Assembly (NCBI GenBank): GCA_052273485.1
Contig: DAVZID010000003.1
Location: forward strand, 44,169 to 108,168
Length of the DNA stretch: 64,000 nt
Reading direction: 5' to 3'
Source: Anthropogastromicrobium sp052273485
GTDB taxonomy: Bacteria; Bacillota; Clostridia; Lachnospirales; Lachnospiraceae
Each line of letters begins with the position of its first letter. Positions within the stretch are counted from its first letter, which is position 1. Position numbers and translations under genes: made by a program. Positions 9,490 to 16,744 of the stretch are shown piece by piece. The notes below the pieces were generated by a model, which saw only the letters and a program-made list of their open reading frames with translations, searched no databases and was not told the DNA's origin.

Positions 9490-9518
9490 AGGGTAGCATA
9501 TCCGACATAAAAATGCAA
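9490..9518 (-). promoter_or_regulatory. gltX promoter
   Basis: Minus strand: TTGCAT (complement of 9513-9518), 17-base spacer, TACCCT (complement of 9490-9495) with TGC before the -10 (extended -10). The leader is about 90 bases. Confidence 0.6.
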
Positions 9519-9526
9519 GCACTAAT

Positions 9527-9603
9527 GTTCACGAGACGACAGTTTTACAAAAGTGGTTCGGCGCAACTCGTCTCACCGCTAATTTCTGTATCGCCTCGTG
9601 AAC
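9527..9603. repeat. 77-base inverted-repeat element
   Basis: Ends are GTTCACGAG (9527-9535) and CTCGTGAAC (9595-9603). The inverted similarity extends to 13 bases with one mismatch. A second inverted pair, GAGACGA (9533-9539) and TCGTCTC (9568-9574), shares bases with the first, so two alternative folds exist. It lies between the DUF4867 stop and the gltX promoter. There is no U-run in either direction, so it is not a standard terminator. Confidence 0.6.
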
Positions 9604-9610
9604 GGTAACT

Positions 9611-10231
9611 TTACAGTACGGAAATATTTTCTCCCTTCAGACCATTGAATGCACCCTCGATTGCTGCATCTGCATGAGCGATCAGCCACTTATTTTCTGC
9701 TGCAAGCAGGCGATCTTCACCGGTTGCATCTGGATTCTTTGTGATGTCTGCGTTTGTTCCCTTCGGAAGAATGATGACATCCTTGAAGCCCTTGCCGTCT
9801 ACACCGCACGGTGCATAGTGAAGCGTGGTCTCGTACATCTCAAATGCGGTTCCAGCCGGTACAAAGAATGCCTCTACCTTTGCGGTATTGTAAGTAAAAT
9901 CGTCAGCAACATCAACAAGGGAACCAACCAGCACAATCAGATCGGTAACGGCTACGTTTACCTCACCACAGCGATGATACTCGAGTGCATTTAAGAAAGA
10001 GTTATGTCCGTTGCAGTAGCCTGCCTGAATCGGAAGTTTTCCATAATAAATCTCCTGAAGCTTCTTTGCGCCCTCGGTTGCTTCAAGCGCCTCCTCAGAT
10101 GCGACATAAACCACATCATCTGGGCACGGAGTTTTTTCCATTGCCTGTAATAGATCGGTAAAATCAATGTCCTTAATTACCTTTCCAAATCTTTTATAGG
10201 ATGCGTCATGAATATTTTGAATCTTGATCAT
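9611..10231 (-). CDS. DUF4867 family protein (sugar operon)
   Basis: 206-residue soluble protein that I place in the DUF4867 family, found beside sugar isomerase genes in Firmicutes; its reaction is not known to me. No transmembrane segment or signal peptide is visible. Conserved-looking polar stretches are GYCNGHNSFLNALEYH (about 70-85) and the mid-protein FFVPAGTAFEMYETTLHYAPC, which has a cupin-like flavour; that is inference. It is the last gene of the fsa-isomerase operon and follows a stem-loop with U-run that may reduce its expression. It starts at the ATG at 10229-10231, with AAAAGGAGAA upstream. Confidence 0.7.
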   Translation of the reverse strand: MIKIQNIHDASYKRFGKVIKDIDFTDLLQAMEKTPCPDDVVYVASEEALEATEGAKKLQEIYYGKLPIQAGYCNGHNSFLNALEYHRCGEVNVAVTDLIVLVGSLVDVADDFTYNTAKVEAFFVPAGTAFEMYETTLHYAPCGVDGKGFKDVIILPKGTNADITKNPDATGEDRLLAAENKWLIAHADAAIEGAFNGLKGENISVL

Positions 10232-10252
10232 TTTTATTCTCCTTTTAAAAGA

Positions 10253-10275
10253 GCGGGCCCAACACCTGAGCCCGC
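10253..10275 (-). terminator. Intercistronic stem-loop before DUF4867
   Basis: GCGGGC/GCCCGC stem with an 11-base loop, followed on the minus strand by TCTTTT, which runs into the DUF4867 ribosome site. It may be a partial terminator or an mRNA-processing/stability element inside the operon. Confidence 0.6.
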
Positions 10276-10296
10276 CATTATATTCGATTCTCTATT

Positions 10297-11781
10297 TTAG
10301 CAGAATGGATTCTCAGTTGGATATCTTACACCCTTTGGCTGGTTGTAATTGATGTCCTCTACCGGAACACCGATGTACTTGAATACCTCATACAGAGACT
10401 TTCCGAAGTGGCCGAATGCAACTGCTCCGTGGTGCGGGAAGTTCTTCTCGATCAGTACGTGACGATAGAAACGTCCCATCTCTGGAATTGCAAATACACC
10501 GATGCCGCCGAAGGACTTGGTAGCAACTGGAAGAATCTCGCCCTCTGCCATGTATGCGCGAAGCTTGCAGTCAGCTGTGGACTGTAAACGATAGAAGGTG
10601 ATGTCGCCTGGAACGATGTCGCCCTCAAGAGTACCCTGAGTAACCTCTTCCGGAAGGCTGCGCGCCATAATCTTCTGATACTTCATTGTACAGGAAGACA
10701 GCTTCTTGCTGCAGGTATTTCCACAATGGAATCCCATGAAGGTATCCTTCTGTGTATAGTTGTACTTGCCCTCGATAGACTCTTTGTACATATCAGCCGG
10801 TACGGAGTTGTTGATATCAAGCAGGGTAACGGCATCCTCGCTGATGCAGGTTCCGATGAACTCGCTTAAGCATCCGTAGATATCAACCTCACAGGATACC
10901 GGAATGCCCATTCCAGTCAGACGGCTGTTTACATAGCAAGGTACAAATCCAAACTGAGTCTGGAATGCCGGCCAGCATTTTCCTGCGATTGCCACATACT
11001 TACGGTATCCTCTGTGTGCCTCAACCCAGTCAAGAAGCGTCAGCTCATACTGTGCAAGCTTTGGAAGAATCTCTGGCTTCTTGTTTCCTGCGCCAAGCTC
11101 TGCTTCCATCTCTGCTACCTTAGCCGGGATTCTCGGATCGCCCGCATGCTTATTGAATGCCTCAAACAGATCAAGCTCGGAGTTCTCCTCGATCTCAACA
11201 CCAATGTTGTACAGTGGCTTGATCGGAGCGTTACATGCTAAGAAGTTTAACGGTCTCGGTCCGAAGGAGATGATCTTTAAATTAGACAGGCCGATGATGG
11301 TTCTTGCGATTGGAAGAAACTCATGCATCATATCTGCGCACTCTTCTGCCGTACCAACTGGATACTCTGGAATGTAAGCGCCAACGTTACGAAGCTTTAA
11401 GTTATAGCTTGCATTTAACATACCACAATATGCATCGCCTCTGCCATCTGCAAGGTCATTCTGGCTCTCCTCTGCTGCTGCGATGAACATCTTCGGGCCA
11501 TCAAAATGCTTTGCAAGAAGGGTCTCGGAGATCTCTGGACCAAAGTTTCCAAGGTATACGCAAAGTGCATTACATCCTGCCTTCTTGATATCCTCAAGAG
11601 CCTGAACCATATGGATCTCACTCTCTACGATACAGACTGGACATTCATAAATGTCCTTTACATCATACTTTGCAGCATATGCTGCTACAAGAGCCTTTCT
11701 TCTGTTTACAGAAAGACTTTCTGGAAAACAGTCACGGCTGACTGCTACGATTCCTAATTTTACCTGAGGAATGTTGTTCAT
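10297..11781 (-). CDS. L-fucose/L-arabinose isomerase family protein
   Basis: 494-residue cytoplasmic protein of the FucI/AraA superfamily, aldose-ketose isomerases that use a divalent metal. Family features seen are the N-terminal Rossmann-like region (KLGIVAVSRDCFPESL), the central SEVDIYGCLSEF-type segment, and C-terminal GFHCGNTCSK and HGAVAFGHFGKSL stretches that would supply metal-binding His/Glu residues. It lies between fsa and DUF4867. A small AAAAGG/CCTTTT hairpin (11836-11854) sits in the gap after fsa, and AGGAGG precedes the ATG at 11779-11781. The true substrate is not clear from sequence; annotated homologues are often called fucose isomerase without proof. Confidence 0.8.
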   Translation of the reverse strand: MNNIPQVKLGIVAVSRDCFPESLSVNRRKALVAAYAAKYDVKDIYECPVCIVESEIHMVQALEDIKKAGCNALCVYLGNFGPEISETLLAKHFDGPKMFIAAAEESQNDLADGRGDAYCGMLNASYNLKLRNVGAYIPEYPVGTAEECADMMHEFLPIARTIIGLSNLKIISFGPRPLNFLACNAPIKPLYNIGVEIEENSELDLFEAFNKHAGDPRIPAKVAEMEAELGAGNKKPEILPKLAQYELTLLDWVEAHRGYRKYVAIAGKCWPAFQTQFGFVPCYVNSRLTGMGIPVSCEVDIYGCLSEFIGTCISEDAVTLLDINNSVPADMYKESIEGKYNYTQKDTFMGFHCGNTCSKKLSSCTMKYQKIMARSLPEEVTQGTLEGDIVPGDITFYRLQSTADCKLRAYMAEGEILPVATKSFGGIGVFAIPEMGRFYRHVLIEKNFPHHGAVAFGHFGKSLYEVFKYIGVPVEDINYNQPKGVRYPTENPFC

Positions 11782-11859
11782 AATAAATATGCCTCCTAAA
11801 TTCTATGTATAAATAGTTTATATGATGTTGGGGTCAAAAGGTATTTTGCCTTTTACTGA

Positions 11860-12516
11860 TTACTCACCAAATACAGCAATGTAATCCTTCTTGAACTTCT
11901 CAATACCCTGATCGGTTAACGGATGCTTTACCATCTGCATCAGTACATTGTACGGAACGGTTGCAATGTCAGCACCTGCAAGAGCGCAATCGATTACGTG
12001 AATCGGGTTTCTTACACTGGCTGCGATAATCTGAGTGTCAATGTCATCATACATAGCAAAGATATCTGCGATTGTACGAATCAGATCCATACCTGGTGTG
12101 GAAATATCATCCAGTCTTCCAAGGAACGGAGAAACATAGGTTGCACCTGCTCGTGCTGCAAGTAAAGCCTGTCCCGCAGAGAATACAAGTGTAACATTTG
12201 TCTTGATTCCCATTGCGGAAAGTGCCTTTGTTGCCTTTAAGCCCTCTGCTGTCATTGGGATCTTTACAACCATGTTTGGATGAATCTTGCTGATTGCAAT
12301 GCCTTCCTTAATCATGGTTTCCGCATCGGTTGTGGTTGCCTTTACTTCACCACTAATCGGGCCATCTACAATGGATGCGATCTCTGCGATTACTTCCTCA
12401 AATACACGTCCTTCCTTTGCGATCAGGGACGGGTTTGTGGTAACACCACAGATAATGCCCATATCGTTTGCCTCTTTGATGTAATCAACATTGGCAGTAT
12501 CAATAAAAAACTTCAT
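11860..12516 (-). CDS. fsa: Fructose-6-phosphate aldolase/transaldolase-like protein
   Basis: 218-residue TIM-barrel Schiff-base aldolase of the short transaldolase (FSA/TalC) group. It cleaves fructose 6-phosphate to dihydroxyacetone and glyceraldehyde 3-phosphate, or acts as a transaldolase. The catalytic lysine is K85 in VVKIPMT, the same position as in E. coli FSA. The opening MKFFIDTANVDYI and the GVTTNPSLIAKEG motif are typical. It is first in an operon with the isomerase-like gene and DUF4867. It has a near-consensus ribosome site (AGGAGGTGCATT) and a strong promoter with an operator-like palindrome. Confidence 0.92.
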   Translation of the reverse strand: MKFFIDTANVDYIKEANDMGIICGVTTNPSLIAKEGRVFEEVIAEIASIVDGPISGEVKATTTDAETMIKEGIAISKIHPNMVVKIPMTAEGLKATKALSAMGIKTNVTLVFSAGQALLAARAGATYVSPFLGRLDDISTPGMDLIRTIADIFAMYDDIDTQIIAASVRNPIHVIDCALAGADIATVPYNVLMQMVKHPLTDQGIEKFKKDYIAVFGE

Positions 12517-12574
12517 AATGCACCTCCTGAATTTGTGTCACGGGTATGGAAATCTTTCCCATGCATTTGTAATA

Positions 12575-12603
12575 ATCATACTGCATGGCCCTATGAAAGT
12601 CAA
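12575..12603 (-). promoter_or_regulatory. fsa operon promoter
   Basis: Minus strand TTGACT (complement of 12598-12603), 17-base spacer, TATGAT (complement of 12575-12580). It is very close to the sigma-A consensus. The -35 overlaps the edge of the palindrome at 12602-12619. Confidence 0.85.
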
Positions 12604-12619
12604 CTTGTTTGTACAAGTT
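12602..12619. promoter_or_regulatory. AraR/GntR-like operator
   Basis: Perfect inverted repeat AACTTGT-TTGT-ACAAGTT. Its 16-base core agrees at 12 positions with the B. subtilis AraR operator consensus (ATTTGTACGTACAAAT) as I recall it. Placed against the -35 of the fsa operon, it would suit repression relieved by a pentose or related sugar. No araR gene is in the window. Confidence 0.6.
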
Positions 12620-12620
12620 C

Positions 12621-12761
12621 TACAAAGGTTTTTGTGGCTACCCGGAAGGCTACGAAAACGACGAAACCATCACCGAAGGACTTTTCGTAACCCTGCCCGT
12701 GAGCTGTAACTTCAGCTCAAATAAACGCTTACAAATCTTCTCCTGTTTTCTTGCACTTTAA
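12621..12761. other. Intergenic island with inverted repeats, possible gene remnant
   Basis: Part of the 370-base gap 12517-12886. It is richer in G+C than other intergenic DNA here. It contains TACGAAAA...TTTTCGTA and a GAGCTG/CAGCTC hairpin (12701-12718). One plus-strand frame stays open for 54 codons (12597-12761) without a start codon and with protein-like composition (for example GYPEGYENDE). I recognise no family. It may be a decayed gene or a structured element. Confidence 0.3.
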
Positions 12762-12779
12762 ATAGGGATCTGCTATACT
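12751..12779 (+). promoter_or_regulatory. Promoter of the polysaccharide deacetylase gene
   Basis: TTGCAC (12751-12756), 17-base spacer, TATACT (12774-12779) with TGC before the -10 (extended -10). The leader is about 100 bases, with a long-loop CAAGAGA/TCTCTTG pairing. Confidence 0.8.
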
Positions 12780-12886
12780 GGAAAGCAAGCAAAGTCAAGA
12801 GAAACACCGCTAATGATACACCTTTTATTGCTCTCTCTTGCCCAAACTTACAAACTATATTTTTTAACAAAATTTGGAGGATTATT

Positions 12887-13720
12887 ATGAACGAAAGAAA
12901 ACTTCCTACAATCTATATCTGCTTTCCAGGCGGAAAGCACAAGGTTTTAACGATGAGCTATGATGACGGAAAGCTGGAAGACCGTCGTCTTGTTTCCATC
13001 TTCAATAAATATGGAATCAAAGGAACTTTCCATCTGAATTCCGGTTTGGAAATGGATACCCGTATTCCAACATCCGAGTATCAGGAACTGTACAAAGGCC
13101 ATGAGGTTTCCTGCCACACCCTAACTCATCCGACCATCGCCCGCTGCCCAATGGAACAGGTAATTACTCAGGTTCTTGATGATCGCAAAAATCTTGAATC
13201 TATCATGGGCTATCCAGTACGTGGCCTTTCTTACCCGAACGGATCCTATTCAAAAGAAATCATCAATGTCCTTCCATCCCTTGGCATCCGCTATGCCCGT
13301 ACCGTGACAAGCACCATGTCCTTTGCGATGCCAGAAAACTTCCTCGAGTGGAACCCAACTTGCCACCACAACAAGAAGCTGCTCGAGCTCGGTCAACAGT
13401 TTGTTGACCTGTTCAAGAAGCAGTATCTGTATATGATGTATGTATGGGGACACAGCTATGAGTTCACCAATCAGAACAACTGGGAGGTTATGGAAGACTT
13501 CTGTAAGTTAGTCGGTGGCCGCGATGATATCTGGTATGCAACTAACATTGAGATCGTTGATTATATGGATGCAGCTAAGAGACTTCAATACACCGCTGAC
13601 TGCTCCCATGTCTACAATCCAAATGCCGCTTCCGTATGGATTTGCGTAAACGATACAAACTTTATTGAATTAAAGGGCGGCACAATGACTGAACTGCCGA
13701 TTCACGAGTGGAATAAATAA
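12887..13720 (+). CDS. Polysaccharide deacetylase family protein (CE4-like)
   Basis: 277-residue protein of the NodB/CE4 fold, whose members remove N- or O-acetyl groups from carbohydrates. The metal/catalytic motif appears as YDDG (25-28), and the HxxxH metal motif as H77-T-L-T-H81. A proline-containing motif (RGLSYPNGSY) follows. There is no signal peptide, so it should act in the cytoplasm, on an intracellular sugar derivative rather than on the cell wall. It stands alone behind its own promoter, divergent from the fsa operon, and ends in a strong terminator. The start has TTTGGAGGATT upstream. Confidence 0.85.
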   Translation: MNERKLPTIYICFPGGKHKVLTMSYDDGKLEDRRLVSIFNKYGIKGTFHLNSGLEMDTRIPTSEYQELYKGHEVSCHTLTHPTIARCPMEQVITQVLDDRKNLESIMGYPVRGLSYPNGSYSKEIINVLPSLGIRYARTVTSTMSFAMPENFLEWNPTCHHNKKLLELGQQFVDLFKKQYLYMMYVWGHSYEFTNQNNWEVMEDFCKLVGGRDDIWYATNIEIVDYMDAAKRLQYTADCSHVYNPNAASVWICVNDTNFIELKGGTMTELPIHEWNK

Positions 13721-13741
13721 TTTCCAAAGCTAAAATTAAAA

Positions 13742-13785
13742 AAGGAACAGGCAACTTCGAAAGTTCGCTTGTTCCTTATAATTTT
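13742..13785 (+). terminator. Terminator after deacetylase gene
   Basis: Stem AAGGAACA/TGTTCCTT with an inner AACTT/AAGTT stem, followed by ATAATTTT on the plus strand. Confidence 0.8.
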
Positions 13786-13916
13786 GCTAGTTACCTGCCA
13801 AGCAACTAACAGATCCCCTTAGGAACAAGGGACGCCGACAAACACTTCGCCGCAGCCGCTTTCACGGATGCTTACGCCCCTCGTTCATCTTACGGGATAT
13901 TACACTTCGCGATCCC
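13784..13916 (-). repeat. Structured intergenic element downstream of the small Asn/Gln-rich gene
   Basis: About 130 bases, G+C-rich, non-coding in all frames. On the minus strand it contains two copies of GCGAAGTGT, two of AAGGGGATC and a GTTAGTT/AACTAGC near-hairpin. It follows the stop of the 81-residue gene by eight bases. It may be a mobile or REP-like extragenic repeat or a structured 3' RNA. I saw no second copy in this window. Confidence 0.4.
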
Positions 13917-13924
13917 CTTCTGGC

Positions 13925-14170
13925 TTACTGTCTCTTGCAGTTATCGGCTGCATTTCGTGCCTGATAGGATTTTGCGGCATTTCTGGAATTACTGGCGTTC
14001 TTCCAATCGTCCTCAGAATCCTTCCCGGACGTGTCCTTGTCTCTGTGGCAGTCGGTTACATAATTCTCTTCCTTTGTGTTGCGGCAGTTCTGAGAATTCT
14101 GGGCCTGGTTCTGCGCGTTGTTCTGTACCTTTTTGTTGTAACAGTTCTCGGAATCATTATAATTTCTCAT
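13925..14170 (-). CDS. Small Asn/Gln/Lys-rich hydrophilic protein
   Basis: 81-residue protein of unknown function. It is almost entirely polar: Asn, Gln, Lys, Asp and Ser dominate, with short repeats of the form NNAQNQAQNSQN (about 16-27) and four Cys. The start at 14168-14170 is fixed by a consensus AGGAGG in the leader; the frame stays open upstream but without a ribosome site. No membrane segment. The composition suggests an intrinsically disordered or spore-associated protein, but there is no SASP motif. The leader carries a long hairpin. Confidence 0.6.
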   Translation of the reverse strand: MRNYNDSENCYNKKVQNNAQNQAQNSQNCRNTKEENYVTDCHRDKDTSGKDSEDDWKNASNSRNAAKSYQARNAADNCKRQ

Positions 14171-14193
14171 AATAAAAAACCTCCTGATGTGTA

Positions 14194-14227
14194 CTAGATT
14201 GGAAAAGGCTTTTGCCTTTACATCTAG
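14194..14227 (-). promoter_or_regulatory. Leader hairpin of the small Asn/Gln-rich gene
   Basis: CTAGAT/ATCTAG outer stem enclosing AAAGGC/GCCTTT, ending about 12 bases before AGGAGG. It could control translation. A weak promoter (TGCATA, 17, CATACT) lies just upstream on the minus strand. Confidence 0.5.
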
Positions 14228-14360
14228 TATGACACCAAAAGGTTTGTTTATGCATTCCTTTTGCAAATCTCTCTGAGGATCACTTTTGAAATCACTTTTT
14301 GAAACCATTCTTTGATTCTCATTTGATACTTCTATTTCATGCTTCTTACTTCTTATTTTT

Positions 14361-14843
14361 TTAATTATTTGTAGATCTTTTTATCAGATAATATACAGCT
14401 GCAACAGCCAGTACGACAACTGCCGGCTTGAATAAGATTCTCGCAACCCAGCCGATAATACTTAAGACCAGAAAAATAACCGCAATCACTGCCAGAATCG
14501 CGATGGTCTTTGTGACCCAGTTCTTGGATGCAGTCTCCTTCATCCAACTAAAACTCCAGCCCTCGCCGCCGTTTGAGCTATCACTTGAACTGCCTGTGCT
14601 ATAGTTATAGCTTCCGGCACGACTGCTTCCCTGCGCGTTTGCCTCTCCGGAGGTATCAATGATGGTCTTTGCAATCAAACGTGGACTTCCAAGAGAAGCA
14701 AAGATTTCCTCATCGGATTTTCCTGCGGCCTTCTGCTCACTGATATAAGAATTATAGTATCTTACATTTTCCTGAATCACACGCTCGTTCACATTTCCAC
14801 GAAGCGCCTGCTCTAACTCTGTGACGAATTCAATTTGTGTCAT
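14361..14843 (-). CDS. DUF1700/HAAS-like membrane protein
   Basis: 160-residue protein starting at the ATG at 14841-14843 (MTQIEFVTELEQAL). The N-terminal 60 residues resemble the HAAS/DUF1700 helical module: a conserved pattern of an N-terminal helix, YNSYISEQ, then SDEEIFASLGSPRLIAKTI. A Ser/Gly linker (about 72-95) and a hydrophobic C-terminal half with two membrane segments (about 110-155) follow. HAAS proteins are often paired with PadR-type regulators; none is adjacent here. It lies just downstream of the glycan operon's last gene and upstream of the 81-residue gene. Confidence 0.7.
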   Translation of the reverse strand: MTQIEFVTELEQALRGNVNERVIQENVRYYNSYISEQKAAGKSDEEIFASLGSPRLIAKTIIDTSGEANAQGSSRAGSYNYSTGSSSDSSNGGEGWSFSWMKETASKNWVTKTIAILAVIAVIFLVLSIIGWVARILFKPAVVVLAVAAVYYLIKRSTNN

Positions 14844-14866
14844 AAAAAACACCTACGCCTTTCTAC

Positions 14867-16714
14867 TTATTGATAGACGATCATCTCCAGCTGATACTTC
14901 TGCTTCTTTCCGTCAGCCTCTGCGATCTCTTTTTTGTCACCTGTTACATTGTCCTCTGAGCGATAGATGGATACCGCATAATCCCCATTTGCCTGTGTAA
15001 CCTCAAACACCGCAGTGTAATACTCGCCCGGTGTGGTCGGCACACCATTTAAGTTTGCGGTGACGATGCGATCTTCAAGCCAGCCGGATGTCTGCCAATC
15101 TTCCTCGTACAGAATCGTATCCTCGCTGTCCTTTACGGTCAGCTTCACGTATCCGTTGTTGACACGGTCGTTGACGCCGACAACAAAGCGAATCTTGTCA
15201 ATAGAATTTCCAGTTGCGCAGAAGGTCTGGCTAACTTCATCGCCAAGCTCACAAAGCTGCACCTGACTGTGTACATCCTCTACCTTATATCCAGCATACG
15301 GCGCTTTGAAATATGCCATCAGACACACAAATGCCGGAATGACAAAGACTGCGACACCGCCGATAAAGCGAGTACGCATCCAGCCCATGCAGTTTACTTC
15401 CTGTGCCGGATTTTCAGCACAATACTTTGGATGCTTGAATACCGCATAGACGAGCATCATCATAGTCAAAATGGACAAACAAAGACTTTTATCCAGCTTT
15501 GCAATCAGATCTTCCATCATCAGCTCAGTACCGATGTTTCCGTTTACAAGCGATCCAAGGATGCCGTTATTAAACATCGCCTGATCGACATTATTTGGAA
15601 TCATCTGTACATTAAATATGGTATAAACCACCATAAAAATCAAGTCCAAAATCATAAAAATTTTCGTATCTTTATGAAGAAATGCACTGATGACCCAGAA
15701 TGGTACGGCAAACAGCAGCCACTGCGGATGCCATTTGGATAGTCCAAACAAAACAAAGAATGCCAAACAGCAGATATAAAATACGGTATTAACGAAATTT
15801 TGTCTGTCGGAAGGCTTGTTAAAATAGCACCATGCGCACAGTGCGCCAAATGCCAGAACCGCAAAGCTAACCTCATAGTGGAAGGTGGACAGCTCAAATC
15901 CAGTATAATAACCTGCATTCATGATATAGCCAGTCGGGCTGCTTACAGCATTGCCGCCGAAACCAAACACATACGCCTGGAAAACTGGGCTATTTCGATA
16001 GGCCAAAAATTCCAACAGAAATGGAATCATTAACAAAACGCAGGAAATAAGAATCTTCCATACATTCTTCTCGCGATACAGAAGAAGCGGCGCAAAGATT
16101 AACAGTGCGGAATACTTAAAGGTCATTGCGATGGCAAACCAGAAAATAAACCAGACGTCTTTCTTCTTTAAATAATAGTAAACGCCAAGAAGCACACAAA
16201 AGGTCATGATAATATCATACTGACCAAATATAAATTGTGCATAAAAAGCAACTGGCATCGTAAGGCATGCATACGCACACAGCTTTGATTTCTTGCTGCC
16301 CATTCCGGCAAGAAGTGCAATGTGATAAATTAACACACCGCTTGCCACATAAATCAGACACGGCAAGAGCTTCGCCCACATGACTGCAAGTAATGGCAAA
16401 TCCTCTGTCGGGAATGTCACAACGCCAAACAGACGCATTGGAATATTCCAGATTGCAAAAAGCAAATAGAAACTTGGCATGTACGCCGGATGAATATCGA
16501 ACGTACCACAGTAATCATAGAAATCGCGGAAATGTCCGTTTAAATAGCCATAGCTGCAGCCTGCCGTATGCAAAAGATCGGACTGCTGAAATACGAGAAA
16601 GCAGAAAATTGCAATGATGGCAAAGATCGCATAATCCCAGATCAGAAGCGGCTTTTCTGCAATCGAATTGACCGACAGCGTATGTGCTGAATTTTTTTGA
16701 TGTTTTTGACTCAT
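14867..16714 (-). CDS. Polytopic GT-C-like membrane glycosyltransferase
   Basis: 615-residue integral membrane protein with about eleven hydrophobic segments up to residue 470, then a soluble extracytoplasmic domain (about 480-615) with beta-sandwich-like sequence (VKLTVKDSEDTILYEEDW). The layout and motifs such as FGQYDIIMTF and FALFGLSKWHPQW resemble lipid-linked-sugar-dependent GT-C (GT87-like) enzymes. In this locus it probably transfers a sugar to the glycan outside the membrane. It is the last gene of the long glycan operon, after the flippase. The family call is from topology and short motifs only. Confidence 0.65.
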   Translation of the reverse strand: MSQKHQKNSAHTLSVNSIAEKPLLIWDYAIFAIIAIFCFLVFQQSDLLHTAGCSYGYLNGHFRDFYDYCGTFDIHPAYMPSFYLLFAIWNIPMRLFGVVTFPTEDLPLLAVMWAKLLPCLIYVASGVLIYHIALLAGMGSKKSKLCAYACLTMPVAFYAQFIFGQYDIIMTFCVLLGVYYYLKKKDVWFIFWFAIAMTFKYSALLIFAPLLLYREKNVWKILISCVLLMIPFLLEFLAYRNSPVFQAYVFGFGGNAVSSPTGYIMNAGYYTGFELSTFHYEVSFAVLAFGALCAWCYFNKPSDRQNFVNTVFYICCLAFFVLFGLSKWHPQWLLFAVPFWVISAFLHKDTKIFMILDLIFMVVYTIFNVQMIPNNVDQAMFNNGILGSLVNGNIGTELMMEDLIAKLDKSLCLSILTMMMLVYAVFKHPKYCAENPAQEVNCMGWMRTRFIGGVAVFVIPAFVCLMAYFKAPYAGYKVEDVHSQVQLCELGDEVSQTFCATGNSIDKIRFVVGVNDRVNNGYVKLTVKDSEDTILYEEDWQTSGWLEDRIVTANLNGVPTTPGEYYTAVFEVTQANGDYAVSIYRSEDNVTGDKKEIAEADGKKQKYQLEMIVYQ

Positions 16715-16744
16715 TTTCTTTTCACACCCTTTCTATTCGATCTA

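Noticed and set aside
8893..9510. 205-codon plus-strand frame opposite gltX
   Set aside because: Antisense to a clear synthetase gene, no ribosome site and no recognisable domain.
12280..12690. 136-codon plus-strand frame overlapping fsa
   Set aside because: Mostly antisense to fsa and running into its promoter; Cys-rich composition typical of shadow frames.
13868..14197. Plus-strand 109-codon hydrophobic frame opposite the small Asn/Gln-rich gene
   Set aside because: Antisense to a frame with a consensus ribosome site; hydrophobicity is the expected shadow of Asn/Gln/Lys codons read backwards.
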